Numbered from the stretch's first letter, positions 17,387 to 26,929 are shown. The stretch: DNA of 64,000 nt from Stutzerimonas kunmingensis (GCF_900114065.1 NZ_FORS01000003.1:372001-436000); one strand, 5' to 3'. The notes: generated by a model from the letters alone, not told the origin. Numbers and translations are program-made.

Positions 17387-18069
17387 CGCGGCATCGCCAG
17401 CCAGCGACCATCCGGGCCGGACGGCATCGCCTCCGGCCCGGTCCTGGATATTCCTGCGATCGCACCTCCTCACTGCGGCATGAGCCACCATGCGCCATCT
17501 TCCTCCCGCTCCGCTTCGGCTTTTGCCCGAACGCTGACGGTCTGGAACGCGCCCGCCTGATCGGAATCCTGCCCGACAGAATGGGTTCGCAAAATAGCGC
17601 TTGCAATCCGCAGGAAATATATAAGCGGTAGTTTGATTGCTGCTATTTGCGTTTTGGGGATTAACGATAATTAAGAAGTTGAGTTGCCAATATGTAAGGC
17701 TGCATCTTTCTTTATTTAAATCCGTGCTTTTTATTCAGTTGTTATTTGGTCATCTGGTGCATATGAGTCACGTGACCGACCGGTCTCGCAAGTGCGCCAG
17801 CGAGTCGTTCGACCTCGGTGCGAGTCTCCGCGTCACCCCGCCGCACCGGTCGGCGTCAAAACCGTCTGCCGCGAAGGTTACGGCGAGCGGTCTGCACGAT
17901 GGCTCTTGGCCACCCGAGACCCTCTCTCCAGGGGGCTTCCAGCGGCTGAATTGGTCTACTCTTGTTGTTCGTCAGACTAAAGTCGGGGCTTTCATTCATT
18001 AACCCACCCCTGTTAAATTCAGGATGTGGGTTCCCTTCACACGCAATAAAAATAAGGCGGAGAACGTCA
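17387..18069. other. Long intergenic region before the symporter operon
   Basis: Of these 683 bp, 17620-17770 is clearly AT-richer than its surroundings, with several T-runs. Its ribosome-site-less open frame (17637-18002) has no protein-like pattern, so I do not call a gene. The end forms the structured leader described at 18001-18060. The region likely holds the promoter and activator sites for the symporter operon. Confidence 0.55.
18001..18060 (+). promoter_or_regulatory. Structured, A-rich leader before the symporter small subunit
   Basis: A hairpin forms from AACCCAC (18001-18007) with GTGGGTT (18026-18032), extended by CCTG/CAGG around a TTAAATT loop. Thirteen bases later AATAAAAATAAG (18045-18056) gives four AAN triplets directly against the ribosome site (AAGGCGGAG). 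AAN repeats are the known Hfq/Crc binding pattern for catabolite repression in Pseudomonas; use here is inferred. Confidence 0.5.
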
Positions 18070-18333
18070 ATGGCCGACAACGATAAAGAAAATGCTGCTG
18101 CGTACTGGAAGGCGAATGTTCGCCTCATTACATGGAGCTTGGTGGTTTGGGCTCTGGTCTCTTATGGTTTTGCAATCCTCTTGCGTCCTCTGCTCTCCGG
18201 AATCCCAGTCGGGGGTTCGGATCTAGGCTTCTGGTTCGCTCAACAGGGTTCCATCATCACGTTCATTTTGATCATCTTCCACTACGCGTGGCGGCTGAAC
18301 AAACTGGACAAGGAATTCGGGGTTGAGGAGTAA
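18070..18333 (+). CDS. Symporter small subunit (DUF4212)
   Basis: The ATG at 18070 gives an 87-residue protein with two membrane helices (about 19-40 and 55-75) and the family-like ends YWKANVRLI and AWRLNKLDKEFG. DUF4212 proteins are the small partner of the VC_2705-type sodium:solute symporter. The large subunit starts 5 bp after this stop, which supports co-translation and a shared complex in the inner membrane. Confidence 0.85.
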   Translation: MADNDKENAAAYWKANVRLITWSLVVWALVSYGFAILLRPLLSGIPVGGSDLGFWFAQQGSIITFILIIFHYAWRLNKLDKEFGVEE

Positions 18334-18338
18334 CCACA

Positions 18339-20108
18339 ATGAGCCAATATTGGATCAACATGCTGTTCGTGGGCGCCTCGTTCCTGCTTTATATCGGGAT
18401 CGCGGTCTGGGCTCGCGCCGGGTCAACTAAAGAGTTCTATGTCGCTGGTGGGGGCGTTCACCCTGTAACCAACGGCATGGCAACGGCGGCAGACTGGATG
18501 TCTGCAGCCTCCTTCATTTCCATGGCCGGTCTGATCGCCTCTGGCGGTTACGCCACTTCGGTCTACCTGATGGGCTGGACTGGTGGCTATGTGCTGCTGG
18601 CGATGCTGCTGGCGCCCTACCTGCGCAAATTCGGCAAGTTCACCGTGCCGGACTTCATCGGTGACCGTTTCTACAGCCGTGGCGCTCGCCTGGTAGCTGT
18701 CGTCTGCCTCATCCTCATCTCCGTTACCTACGTAATCGGTCAGATGGCTGGTGCTGGCGTGGCGTTCTCCCGCTTCCTGGAAGTGAGCAACTCCGCTGGT
18801 ATCTGGATTGCTGCTGCCATCGTGTTCGCCTACGCGGTATTCGGCGGCATGAAGGGCATCACCTACACCCAGGTGGCGCAGTACGTGGTTCTGATCATCG
18901 CCTACACCATTCCGGCCGTGTTCATCGCCATGCAGCTGACTGGCAACCCGATCCCGATGTTCGGCATGTTCAGCACCCATACCGAATCCGGTCTGCCGCT
19001 GCTGGAAAAACTGGACGCCGTCGTTCAGGACCTGGGCTTCGCTGCCTATACCGCTGACGTCGACAACAAGCTGAACATGTTCCTGTTCACCCTGTCGCTG
19101 ATGATCGGTACTGCTGGTCTGCCGCACGTAATCATTCGCTTCTTCACCGTACCGAAGGTGGCCGACGCCCGCTGGTCCGCTGGCTGGACGCTGATCTTCA
19201 TCGCCCTGCTGTACCTCACCGCCCCGGCCGTTGGCTCGATGGCGCGCCTGAACCTGGTAGACACCATCTATCCGGAAGGCCCGACTGCCGACGCGATTCG
19301 CTATGAAGATCGTCCGGAGTGGGTGCAGACCTGGGAACGTACCGGTCTGATCAAGTGGGAAGACAAGAACGCCGACGGTCGTGTGCAGATGTACAACGAC
19401 GCTAACGCCGCCTTCACTCCGACCGCTACAGAGCGTGGCTGGAACGGCAACGAGCTGACCGTGAACAATGACATCATCGTTCTGGCCAACCCGGAGATCG
19501 CCAACCTGCCGGGCTGGGTCATCGGTCTGATCGCTGCGGGTGCTATCGCTGCTGCGCTCTCGACTGCTGCGGGTCTGCTGCTGGCGATTTCGTCTGCCAT
19601 CAGTCATGACCTGATCAAGACACTCATCAATCCGAAGATCAGCGAGAAGAACGAAATGCTGGCCGCTCGTCTGTCCATGACGGCGGCGATTCTGCTGGCA
19701 ACCTGGCTGGGTCTGAACCCACCTGGCTTCGCCGCGCAGGTGGTGGCTCTGGCGTTCGGTCTGGCGGCAGCGAGCCTGTTCCCGGCACTGATGATGGGTA
19801 TCTTCTCCAAGCGCGTGAACAGCAAGGGTGCTGTCGCCGGTATGCTGGTTGGTGTGATCTCCACCGCGGTGTACATCTTCCTGTACCTGGGCTGGTTCTT
19901 CATCCCGGGCACCGCAAGCATCCCGAACACGCCTGATCAGTGGTGGATGGGCATCTCCCCGCAGGCCTTCGGTGCCGTGGGTGCGATTCTGAACTTCGCT
20001 GTTGCCTACGCCGTTTCGATGGCTACCGAGGCTCCGCCGCAGGAGATTCAGGATCTGGTCGAGAGCGTTCGTACCCCGAAGGGTGCTGGCGTTGCACTTG
20101 ATCACTAA
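18339..20108 (+). CDS. Sodium:solute symporter, VC_2705 subfamily, large subunit
   Basis: The 589-residue inner-membrane protein belongs to the SSS family (acetate/solute:Na+ symporters). The N-terminus has EFYVAGGGVHPVTNGMATAADWMSAASF, the conserved substrate/sodium region. A hydrophilic insert at about residues 305-375 (DKNADGR, EF-hand-like in look) separates the membrane helices, and AALSTAAGLLLAISSAISHD follows. An acetate-like short-chain acid is a reasonable substrate guess given malate synthase nearby, but it is unproven. Together with DUF4212 it forms a two-gene unit closed by a terminator. Confidence 0.88.
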   Translation: MSQYWINMLFVGASFLLYIGIAVWARAGSTKEFYVAGGGVHPVTNGMATAADWMSAASFISMAGLIASGGYATSVYLMGWTGGYVLLAMLLAPYLRKFGKFTVPDFIGDRFYSRGARLVAVVCLILISVTYVIGQMAGAGVAFSRFLEVSNSAGIWIAAAIVFAYAVFGGMKGITYTQVAQYVVLIIAYTIPAVFIAMQLTGNPIPMFGMFSTHTESGLPLLEKLDAVVQDLGFAAYTADVDNKLNMFLFTLSLMIGTAGLPHVIIRFFTVPKVADARWSAGWTLIFIALLYLTAPAVGSMARLNLVDTIYPEGPTADAIRYEDRPEWVQTWERTGLIKWEDKNADGRVQMYNDANAAFTPTATERGWNGNELTVNNDIIVLANPEIANLPGWVIGLIAAGAIAAALSTAAGLLLAISSAISHDLIKTLINPKISEKNEMLAARLSMTAAILLATWLGLNPPGFAAQVVALAFGLAAASLFPALMMGIFSKRVNSKGAVAGMLVGVISTAVYIFLYLGWFFIPGTASIPNTPDQWWMGISPQAFGAVGAILNFAVAYAVSMATEAPPQEIQDLVESVRTPKGAGVALDH

Positions 20109-20161
20109 CTGATAATGCAGCCGGACGTCAGACCTGCTCTGACACAAGGTTGAGGTAGAAG

Positions 20162-20192
20162 TCGGGCTTCCATATGGAAGCCCGATTTTTTT
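20162..20192 (+). terminator. Intrinsic terminator after the symporter genes
   Basis: A 10-bp perfect stem (20162-20171 with 20176-20185) around the loop ATAT is followed by seven T residues (20186-20192). The next gene starts 15 bp later. Confidence 0.92.
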
Positions 20193-20206
20193 AGGGGGAG
20201 TTGTAT

Positions 20207-20725
20207 ATGTTCTGGCATTTAATCGCGGCAATCGTCGCAGGTGTGGCGGGAGCCGGTATCGGCCTGCTGTTGCGCTCACTGACGCGTAAGCGACTGCCGA
20301 AATGGATCATTCCCGCCTTCGCCGGTCTGGGAATGCTGAGTTACACCATTCATTACGAGTACACCTGGTTCGAAACCAAGCAAGCACGTCTGCCGGAAGG
20401 ATCGCTGGTGGTGATGAGCGAAGAGGGCGAAATGCTCTGGCGCCCGTGGACGATGATCTATCCGATGCCGCTGGCCTATACGGTGCTGGACGGCGCGAAC
20501 GCTCAGGTGCAGGACACCGACCAGGGCCGTCTTGGCCGCTTCGTGTTGTACCGTTTCGAGAAGCAACACCTGACGTCGATCGTGAAGAGCGCCAGCTATC
20601 AGCTGATCTGCACCGAGCGGGCGATGTTCAGACTGAATGAAGCCGGCCAGGCGAAGATCGAAACGCTTACCGAGCTGGAAGCCGATTCACCGCTTTATCA
20701 GGCTATTTGCGAGGCCGGGCGTTAA
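20207..20725 (+). CDS. Membrane-anchored protein of unknown function, 172 aa
   Basis: GGGGGAG precedes the ATG at 20207. The N-terminus has one or two membrane helices (about 3-22 and 35-50) with a basic loop (RSLTRKRLPK). The remaining 120 residues look like a soluble domain that may lie outside the cytoplasm. I recognise no family. It lies just after the symporter terminator, so read-through could link it to that operon. Confidence 0.65.
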   Translation: MFWHLIAAIVAGVAGAGIGLLLRSLTRKRLPKWIIPAFAGLGMLSYTIHYEYTWFETKQARLPEGSLVVMSEEGEMLWRPWTMIYPMPLAYTVLDGANAQVQDTDQGRLGRFVLYRFEKQHLTSIVKSASYQLICTERAMFRLNEAGQAKIETLTELEADSPLYQAICEAGR

Positions 20726-20750
20726 CCGAACGCCTACGAGCTGCGGGTTC

Positions 20751-20776
20751 CGCGCATCAGCATTATCTGATGCGCG
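20751..20776. repeat. 10-bp perfect hairpin after the membrane protein gene
   Basis: CGCGCATCAG (20751-20760) and CTGATGCGCG (20767-20776) pair around CATTAT. No T-run is present. It lies between convergent genes and may mark an mRNA end. Confidence 0.6.
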
Positions 20777-20919
20777 CCGCGAAGAAGAATTGATCGGTTC
20801 CGCAATGGGACCGAGTAGCCGGCATATGCGTCTGACAACCCGTCCGGTAGACGATGCTCCGTTCTGTCGCGAGCAGCCGTCGGCATATCACCCACGCAGT
20901 GAACTGCCACCCAGCCCGT

Positions 20920-21627
20920 TCAGATCGAGTTGAAGGCCGCCTTGCGCGCGCGTTGCCAGCAGCGCAGCCGCTGAGCCAGCTCGTCTAAGCTGGTCAGACC
21001 CACGCGTTGTGCGCGATTCATCAGGATCAGAGCGATTTCCGCGGTGGCCATGGCATCGGCGGATGCGTTGTGCCGCTGAGGGATATGTATGTTGAAGTAG
21101 TCGAGCCAGTGATCCAGCCCGCCGCGATGGATCATCGCCTCGGGAAACAGCATGGGTGCCAGGTCGGCCACATCGAGGAAGGTGTGTTCCAGCGAGTAGC
21201 CCAGTTCGTTCTTCAACGCGCGACCTAGCATGCGCTGATCAAAGGGCGCGTGAAAGGCGAGGATGACGCTGCCCGCGGCGAACTCCATGAAACTGAGCAG
21301 CGCTTCGGACGGTGGCAAGCCGTTGGCCAGCTCGCTCGGGGCGATCCCGTGGATCAGTACGCTTTCAGTGACCTTGACCTGACGGCAGAGGGTGCATTCG
21401 AACTGCTGGGAATAGTCGATGGCGCCGTCTTCGATGACCACTGCGCCGATGGCGATGACCAGGTCGCGCTTGAGGTGCAGCCCGGTGGTTTCCAGATCCA
21501 GCACCACCAGACGCTGCTGCCGCAACGGGACCGCCTGTGGCGGCAGCGGGCGCGCCAGCTCGGCAACACGTTGCTGCTGCTCGGGAGGCAGCTTCGGACC
21601 GCGGGGGTTGAACCAGAACATACTCAT
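20920..21627 (-). CDS. 3'-5' exonuclease, DnaQ/DEDDh family
   Basis: The 235-residue protein has an exonuclease domain from about residue 40: VLDLETTGL (first Asp and Glu), AFHAPFDQRML (second Asp) and HNASADAMATAEI (catalytic His and last Asp), which makes it DEDDh type like the DNA polymerase III epsilon subunit. No polymerase-binding tail is evident. Its ATG overlaps the stop of the upstream DUF294 gene by 4 bases, so the two are translationally coupled. Confidence 0.85.
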   Translation of the reverse strand: MSMFWFNPRGPKLPPEQQQRVAELARPLPPQAVPLRQQRLVVLDLETTGLHLKRDLVIAIGAVVIEDGAIDYSQQFECTLCRQVKVTESVLIHGIAPSELANGLPPSEALLSFMEFAAGSVILAFHAPFDQRMLGRALKNELGYSLEHTFLDVADLAPMLFPEAMIHRGGLDHWLDYFNIHIPQRHNASADAMATAEIALILMNRAQRVGLTSLDELAQRLRCWQRARKAAFNSI

Positions 21628-23546
21628 AGTTGATAGCGCACCGCGAGACTGGCCTGTAACCGCTGGGCCTGGCGGAAGGACTCGCGCAGGATTCGGCGGT
21701 CCAGCACGTTGAGAGTATCCGGATCCAGGCGGTTGGAATAGGGCAGTCCATCGCGTGCCTGCTGTTGATGGTGCTGCATGCGTGTCTGCTGGATGAAATG
21801 GTAGGCCTCTTCATAGGCCGCGCCATCCTTCGCTTCGATGACGCCTTTCTCCACCAGCTTGCGCAGCCGCTCCAGCGTGTTGCAGGTGCCGATGTCGTTG
21901 CTCAGTGCAAGCAGGCGGGCGCCATCGACGAAGGGTGTCAGGCCCTGCACCTTGAGGTCGAGCGTGTCTTTGCCTTCGCCCTTGCGCGCCACGACGAAAT
22001 CACGGAAGCGGCCCACCGGCGGGCGATGACGCAAGGCGTTTTCGGCCATCATGCGCTGGAACAGGCGGTTGTCGTTGATTTCCTCGAGCAGGTCGCGGCG
22101 CAGCTGTTCGCAGCCTTCGGCGGGGCCCCAGATGCTGCGCAGATCGAAATAGATGGTGCTGCCGAGCAGATTTTCCGGCGTTGCCTCGCGCACGAAGGAG
22201 CTGAAGCGGCGGCTCCATTCCTGGCGCGACAGGCACAGCTGCGGGTTGCTGGCCATGATGTTGCCTTTGCACAGCGTGAAACCGCAGGTGTCTAGGTCAC
22301 GGTTGATGCGTTCGGCGAGCGGCAGCAGACGTCCGCGGATATGCGCGGCCTCCGCGGCGTCGGCGGCCTCGAAGAGGATGCCGTTGTCCTGGTCGGTGTA
22401 CAGGGTCTGCTCCTGGCGGCCTTCGCTGCCGAAACACAGCCAGGTGAAGGGCACGCCCGGATCGCCAATGTGCTGGATGGCCAGCTCGATCACCCGGCAT
22501 ACGGTGTGATCATTGAGCAGCGTGACGATATGGGTGATCTGGGTCGACGAGGCGCCGTGGGCGAGCATGTTGTCGACCAGTTGCTTGATGCGATCGCGGA
22601 TGACCACCAGCGCATCGACGCGATCGGCGTGACGGATGGTCTGCGCCAGGTGCACCAGATCCACGCGCTGCAGGGAAAACAGGTCGCGCTCGGAAATTAC
22701 GCCACGCAGCAGGCCATTCTCCACCACGCAAACATGGGCGATGTGCCGTTCGGTCATGGCGATCGCCGCGTCGAAGGCTGTGGCGTCCGGCGGCAGGTAG
22801 AACGGATCGTGCGTCATGAACTGGGAGATCGGCTGGCTCAGGTCGGTGGTGCCGGTACCGATTACCCGTCGCAGATCGCGCAGTGTGAAGATGCCTTGCG
22901 GGTGCAAGGCTTCATCGACGATGACGATGCTGCCGACATTGCTCTCCTGCATCATCGCGACCGCCTCGTTGATCGGCTTGGACGGCAGGCAGGACACCGG
23001 GTGGTGAAGCGCCAGCTCGCCGATGCTTGTTTCGAGCGAGTACTGCTCGCCGAGGTTTTCCACCGCGCGCATCTGCGCCTGCTGGTTGACCAGGTCGAGC
23101 AGGCTGCTGACGCCACGCATGGCGAAATCACGGAACACCGGAGACTTGGAAACCAGCTGGACGAAGGCGGGCTTGCCGAGCAGGAAGCAGAAGGTGTCTT
23201 CGGCGGCCAGATGCGCGGTGCGGGTCGCTCGTTCGCCCATGAGCGCGGCCATCGGGAAGCATTCGCCGACGATGACCTCGAAGGTGGTGTCTGTGCCGCG
23301 CTTGGCGGTATGCGGGCGTTGACCATGCACGCGGCCCTGCTTGACGATATAAAACTGCTGCACCACGCCGTCTTCGGGGGAAATGATGCAATCGCCTTCG
23401 GCATAGAAGCGCAGCGCACAGTTCTCCACCAGGTAGGCCAGGTGGGCCGGCTCCATCTGGTTGAACGGAGCGTACTTGCGCAGAAACTCCATGGTGCCGT
23501 GGATGTTCTGCAGTACAGCCGTCTTCCCAGCGTCGGGTGTGCTCAT
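21624..23546 (-). CDS. cNMP-binding/CBS/DUF294 putative nucleotidyltransferase
   Basis: The ATG at 23546 gives 640 residues. The domain order is a cyclic-nucleotide-binding fold (about 15-140), two CBS motifs (about 155-275), the DUF294 nucleotidyltransferase-like domain (about 300-435, with GSEGRQEQTLYTDQDNG) and the DUF294 C-terminal substrate-binding-like domain (about 450-610). Such proteins are thought to act as regulators related to GlnD-type nucleotidyltransferases. They often neighbour acetate symporter genes, as here. Target and ligand are unknown. Confidence 0.86.
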   Translation of the reverse strand: MSTPDAGKTAVLQNIHGTMEFLRKYAPFNQMEPAHLAYLVENCALRFYAEGDCIISPEDGVVQQFYIVKQGRVHGQRPHTAKRGTDTTFEVIVGECFPMAALMGERATRTAHLAAEDTFCFLLGKPAFVQLVSKSPVFRDFAMRGVSSLLDLVNQQAQMRAVENLGEQYSLETSIGELALHHPVSCLPSKPINEAVAMMQESNVGSIVIVDEALHPQGIFTLRDLRRVIGTGTTDLSQPISQFMTHDPFYLPPDATAFDAAIAMTERHIAHVCVVENGLLRGVISERDLFSLQRVDLVHLAQTIRHADRVDALVVIRDRIKQLVDNMLAHGASSTQITHIVTLLNDHTVCRVIELAIQHIGDPGVPFTWLCFGSEGRQEQTLYTDQDNGILFEAADAAEAAHIRGRLLPLAERINRDLDTCGFTLCKGNIMASNPQLCLSRQEWSRRFSSFVREATPENLLGSTIYFDLRSIWGPAEGCEQLRRDLLEEINDNRLFQRMMAENALRHRPPVGRFRDFVVARKGEGKDTLDLKVQGLTPFVDGARLLALSNDIGTCNTLERLRKLVEKGVIEAKDGAAYEEAYHFIQQTRMQHHQQQARDGLPYSNRLDPDTLNVLDRRILRESFRQAQRLQASLAVRYQL

Positions 23547-23686
23547 GGTTGGCTTCCATTTTTTGTTAATGGTGGGCTGCAGGTCAGTCGGACCCAATTG
23601 GACGTAAGTCTAGTCAGCTCAAGGGGCGGGGGAGCTGATCAGGGTCAGCCTCATGTTTCGCGCTGTTGCGGTGAAACGCGGGCATG

Positions 23687-23711
23687 AAAAAGCCGGCCAC
23701 CGGGGCCGGCT
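23687..23711 (-). terminator. Intrinsic terminator of the chemoreceptor-porin operon
   Basis: AGCCGGCC (23691-23698) pairs with GGCCGGCT (23704-23711). On the minus strand the stem is followed by a T-run (four A residues at 23687-23690 on the plus strand), 20 bases after the last gene. Confidence 0.8.
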
Positions 23712-23731
23712 CCTTTGCTTCGTCATCGAGC

Positions 23732-24136
23732 TCAGGGCAGGGTGAACAGGACCTTGACCGAGTCATTGACGGCCGCGCTGTCGACGTAGCCAATGGCATC
23801 GGCTTCGGCCGCGACCCTGGCCACTACTGCGGCGTCATCGGCGACGCTCGGCAGCGGCTGGCCCTTGCCGGTGAAGATCAGGCCCGACCAATAGGACTTG
23901 AGCTGCGACTCGTTCTTGCTGGTCACGCCGGCGTAGAAGGCTTCCTTGGCCGGGTTCCAGCCTGCCTGGTCGACGCCCTTCAAGGACTTGTCCTTGCCCA
24001 GGAAGATGTTGGCGACCTCGGACTGTGACGGTGCCTTGGCTGCGCCGGGATTGACGATCACGGCCACCTCGGCCTGAGCCAGCGAAGCCAGGCCGAACAG
24101 CGCGGCAGCGCCGAGGATGCGAATGGATGCTTTCAT
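23732..24136 (-). CDS. Short PstS-like phosphate-binding protein
   Basis: The 134-residue product has a signal peptide (LFGLASLAQA) and resembles a one-lobe fragment of a phosphate ABC substrate-binding protein: SQSEVANIFLGKDKSL, ESQLKSYWSGLIFTGKG and a C-terminal GYVDSA. Full PstS proteins are over 300 residues, so this belongs to the short periplasmic versions. No ABC permease or ATPase is nearby. It follows the porin gene by 11 bases and probably works with it or with the chemoreceptor. Confidence 0.72.
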   Translation of the reverse strand: MKASIRILGAAALFGLASLAQAEVAVIVNPGAAKAPSQSEVANIFLGKDKSLKGVDQAGWNPAKEAFYAGVTSKNESQLKSYWSGLIFTGKGQPLPSVADDAAVVARVAAEADAIGYVDSAAVNDSVKVLFTLP

Positions 24137-24147
24137 CGGGACGCTCC

Positions 24148-25287
24148 TCAGAATACGAAATCGACGCCGACGGAAACGATGTCGCCGTCGTAGTTGCGGG
24201 CCGGGGCAATCCCGACGGCGTTGTCGAAGACCTCTTGAGCGCTACGGGTGAACACGCCGTCATAGCCATTCTTGGTATCGACGCGCTTGTACTCGCCCTT
24301 CACCACCACGGTCGGTGCGGCCTGGTAGTTCAAGCCCAGGGTCCAGGAGCTCTGACGGCCACCGTTGTCGTCCAGCTGTGCGTAGGTGACATGCGGCAGG
24401 AAGTCGCCGAAACGACGGCCGCCCATCAGGTAGAAGGAGTCGATCGCTTCCATGTCATCGTTCTCGATCATGCGCGAGGTCCACTCGTTGCTGCTGACCC
24501 AGGTGCCGTTGTCGTACTGGTAGCCGATCGAAGTGAACTTGCCTTTTTCCTTGTCCAGATCCAGCAGGCTGAGGGTTCGCATCGTGCCGCCGCCAACATC
24601 CACCGTGCCGCTGATATCGGTGGTGATATCCGCCTCGACATAACCGATGCGCAGCATGCCGAAATCGTTGGTGGCCAGGCTGACGCTGGCGCCGAACAGG
24701 TTGCCGTAGTCGATATCGAACTGCTCGTCGTAGGCGTAGTAGTCGCGGTTCTTTGCCTGACCGCCGGCGACCTGGAAGGTCACCGAGCCGTACGACAGCG
24801 GCACGGTGTAGACCGCATCGACGCCTTCGTAGTTGGTCACCTGGACCTGGCTGTAGACCTCGTCGGGCAGGCGCAGCCAAGGGTAGCTGTAGCCGACGTC
24901 GAGGCTTTCGGAATACATGTAGACCGGGCTGCGCAGGCGGCCGGCGCGGAGCATCAGCTGGTCGTTGGCCTGCAGCGACAGGTAGGCCCATTCCAGGTTG
25001 GCTTTCCACTCGTCCTGTTGCGCCTTGGCCGTGGCCTGAACAGTCACCCCCAGGGTGTCGGTGATGCCGTAGCTCAGCTGCGCGCCGAACTTGGACAGCT
25101 GATCGCCGCGCCAGGAATCGTTGGTTTGGCCCTGGATGCCGTAGCTGCGACCGTCATCTTCGCCGCTGAGGTGGGTGAAACCGACGGTACCGAAACCGTT
25201 GAAGCGATGTTCACCCTGTTCGAGGGCGAAGGCAGGGGTGACGGCCAGGCAGACAGCTGCCAGACCGGCGACACGAAGTGCAGTCAT
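24148..25287 (-). CDS. Outer-membrane porin-like beta-barrel protein
   Basis: The ATG at 25287 (TGGAG upstream) gives 379 residues with a signal peptide (LRVAGLAAVCLAVTPAFA). The mature sequence alternates polar and hydrophobic residues, ends in the aromatic VSVGVDFVF expected of an outer-membrane barrel, and has strands such as AYLSLQANDQLMLRAGRL. The family resembles gram-negative porins of unknown substrate. It lies between the chemoreceptor (19 bases before) and the PstS-like gene, an arrangement pointing to a shared ligand. Confidence 0.78.
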   Translation of the reverse strand: MTALRVAGLAAVCLAVTPAFALEQGEHRFNGFGTVGFTHLSGEDDGRSYGIQGQTNDSWRGDQLSKFGAQLSYGITDTLGVTVQATAKAQQDEWKANLEWAYLSLQANDQLMLRAGRLRSPVYMYSESLDVGYSYPWLRLPDEVYSQVQVTNYEGVDAVYTVPLSYGSVTFQVAGGQAKNRDYYAYDEQFDIDYGNLFGASVSLATNDFGMLRIGYVEADITTDISGTVDVGGGTMRTLSLLDLDKEKGKFTSIGYQYDNGTWVSSNEWTSRMIENDDMEAIDSFYLMGGRRFGDFLPHVTYAQLDDNGGRQSSWTLGLNYQAAPTVVVKGEYKRVDTKNGYDGVFTRSAQEVFDNAVGIAPARNYDGDIVSVGVDFVF

Positions 25288-25306
25288 TGGATGCTCCAGA
25301 AAATCG

Positions 25307-26929
25307 TTAAACACGGAATTGGCCCGTAGCCGCGCGCAGGTGGTCTCCGGTACTCACCAATTGCTCGCCAAGGCGGGCGGTGGCTTCGGCGCCGTTAGCG
25401 GTTGCTTGTGCGTCCTGCTGCAACACTTGAGTTTCTTGTTGGATGGAACTCGACAGGCCGATCTGCTCCTGTGTGAACTGAGCGATGCCGGCGTTGAGTT
25501 CGTCGATCTGGTTGACCGTGCGTGCAATGGCTTCCAGCAGCTGCGTAGCCTCGATGGAACGTTCGATGCTGGCGCGGGATTTCTCGCCGTTGCTGGTCAT
25601 AACGTTGAGCACGGTGTTGGCGCTGTTCTGCAGGCGCTGGATGATCTGCTGGATCTCGGCGGTGGATGCTGCGGTCTTCTGCGCCAGGTTGCGCACCTCA
25701 TCGGCGACGACCGCGAAGCCGCGGCCTTGCTCGCCAGCGCGGGCGGCTTCGATGGCGGCGTTGAGTGCCAACAGATTGGTCTGCTCGGCGATGCTGCGGA
25801 TCACGGTCAGTACCGAACCGACTTCTTGGGTTTCTTCCTCGAGCTGTTCCATGGCCTTGACCGCGCCCATCACGCTGTCACCCAGGTCACTGATGCCGGT
25901 CGACAGGCTGCCGACATGCTCACGTGCGGTGGCGGCCTGGCGTGCTGCGGAGTTGGCCTCGTCGGAAGCCTGCTGCGAGCGCTGCGCCACTTCCTGAATG
26001 CTGCCGGTCATGGTGAGGATGTCGCGGGTGATCGAGTCGGTGTGGTGCTGTTGCGACTTGGCGTTTTCTTCCGAGCCCTGGGTGAGCTTGTACAGCTCCT
26101 TCGAAACCTGGCTCAGCGGGGTGGCGGCATCGATGATCTGGCGAATGGTGCGTTGCAGCTTGTCGAGGAAGCTGTTGAACAGCTCGATCATCGCGCCGAT
26201 TTCGTCGTTGGATTGGACGTTTACGCGTTGCGTCAGATCACCATCGCCGCGAGCGATCGACTGCAATGAAGTGATCACGCCGCGGATGTTGACCATCACA
26301 CTGCGAATCACCAGCCAGGCGCCAAGGCTGACCAGCACGACCAGCACCAGACTGAGAATGATGCCCAGACGGGTGGTTGCAGCATTGGCTTCGCGGGTCT
26401 GCACCAGGGTCTGCTGGAAATCCTCGTAAGCCTGCGCACGGAAGTCGCTGCCAAGCTTCTGCGCCTGCGCCAGGTCACTGGCCATGCGATCCAGGCTAGG
26501 GCGCAGATCATCGAACGACGCACTGCCGTCGATCAGCTTGGTCGAGGCGGCGAGCGCATTGTCGGCGTAGTCGCGCACGGCCTTACGCCAGTCGCCCAGC
26601 GCCTGATGCTGCTGTCGCTGATCGCTCAGCAAGCTCGCCAGAGATTGCTGCTGCGTATCGATCTGCTGTAGCACCTCGCGGGCTTCGTCGAGGATGCCCG
26701 CTTCACCCGCTGCGACCGCGTTGTTCAGCAGAGCCGGCACGCGGGAAAACTGGAAGATCACCGCATCTGCCTTCTCCAGTGTGGGATAGCCGCGCGTCTC
26801 GAGAAACACCAGGCGCGAGTCGGTAGCCGAGAGCTGAAGCGAGGTATAGGCCACATACAAAACTAGCCCGAACAGGGCCACCGCTGGTACCAATGAAAGC
26901 TTGGCGGTCAGCGAGAAGTTTTTCAGCAT
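25307..26929 (-). CDS. Methyl-accepting chemotaxis protein
   Basis: The 540-residue receptor has a first membrane helix (about 12-30), a helical periplasmic domain (about 31-187), a second helix (about 188-210), HAMP (about 211-265) and a cytoplasmic signalling domain with the conserved hairpin tip [19 protein letters not shown] and [15 protein letters not shown]. It should bind a ligand in the periplasm and steer the flagellar motor through CheA/CheW. It is first in an operon with a porin and a small binding protein. Confidence 0.92.
   Translation of the reverse strand: MLKNFSLTAKLSLVPAVALFGLVLYVAYTSLQLSATDSRLVFLETRGYPTLEKADAVIFQFSRVPALLNNAVAAGEAGILDEAREVLQQIDTQQQSLASLLSDQRQQHQALGDWRKAVRDYADNALAASTKLIDGSASFDDLRPSLDRMASDLAQAQKLGSDFRAQAYEDFQQTLVQTREANAATTRLGIILSLVLVVLVSLGAWLVIRSVMVNIRGVITSLQSIARGDGDLTQRVNVQSNDEIGAMIELFNSFLDKLQRTIRQIIDAATPLSQVSKELYKLTQGSEENAKSQQHHTDSITRDILTMTGSIQEVAQRSQQASDEANSAARQAATAREHVGSLSTGISDLGDSVMGAVKAMEQLEEETQEVGSVLTVIRSIAEQTNLLALNAAIEAARAGEQGRGFAVVADEVRNLAQKTAASTAEIQQIIQRLQNSANTVLNVMTSNGEKSRASIERSIEATQLLEAIARTVNQIDELNAGIAQFTQEQIGLSSSIQQETQVLQQDAQATANGAEATARLGEQLVSTGDHLRAATGQFRV

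Noticed and set aside
17637-18002. 121-codon open frame in the AT-rich region before the symporter
   Set aside because: No ribosome site, odd composition and no family resemblance; it fits better as a promoter and leader region.
18423-20279. 618-codon minus-strand frame across the symporter gene
   Set aside because: Antisense to a clear sodium symporter; no homology expected.
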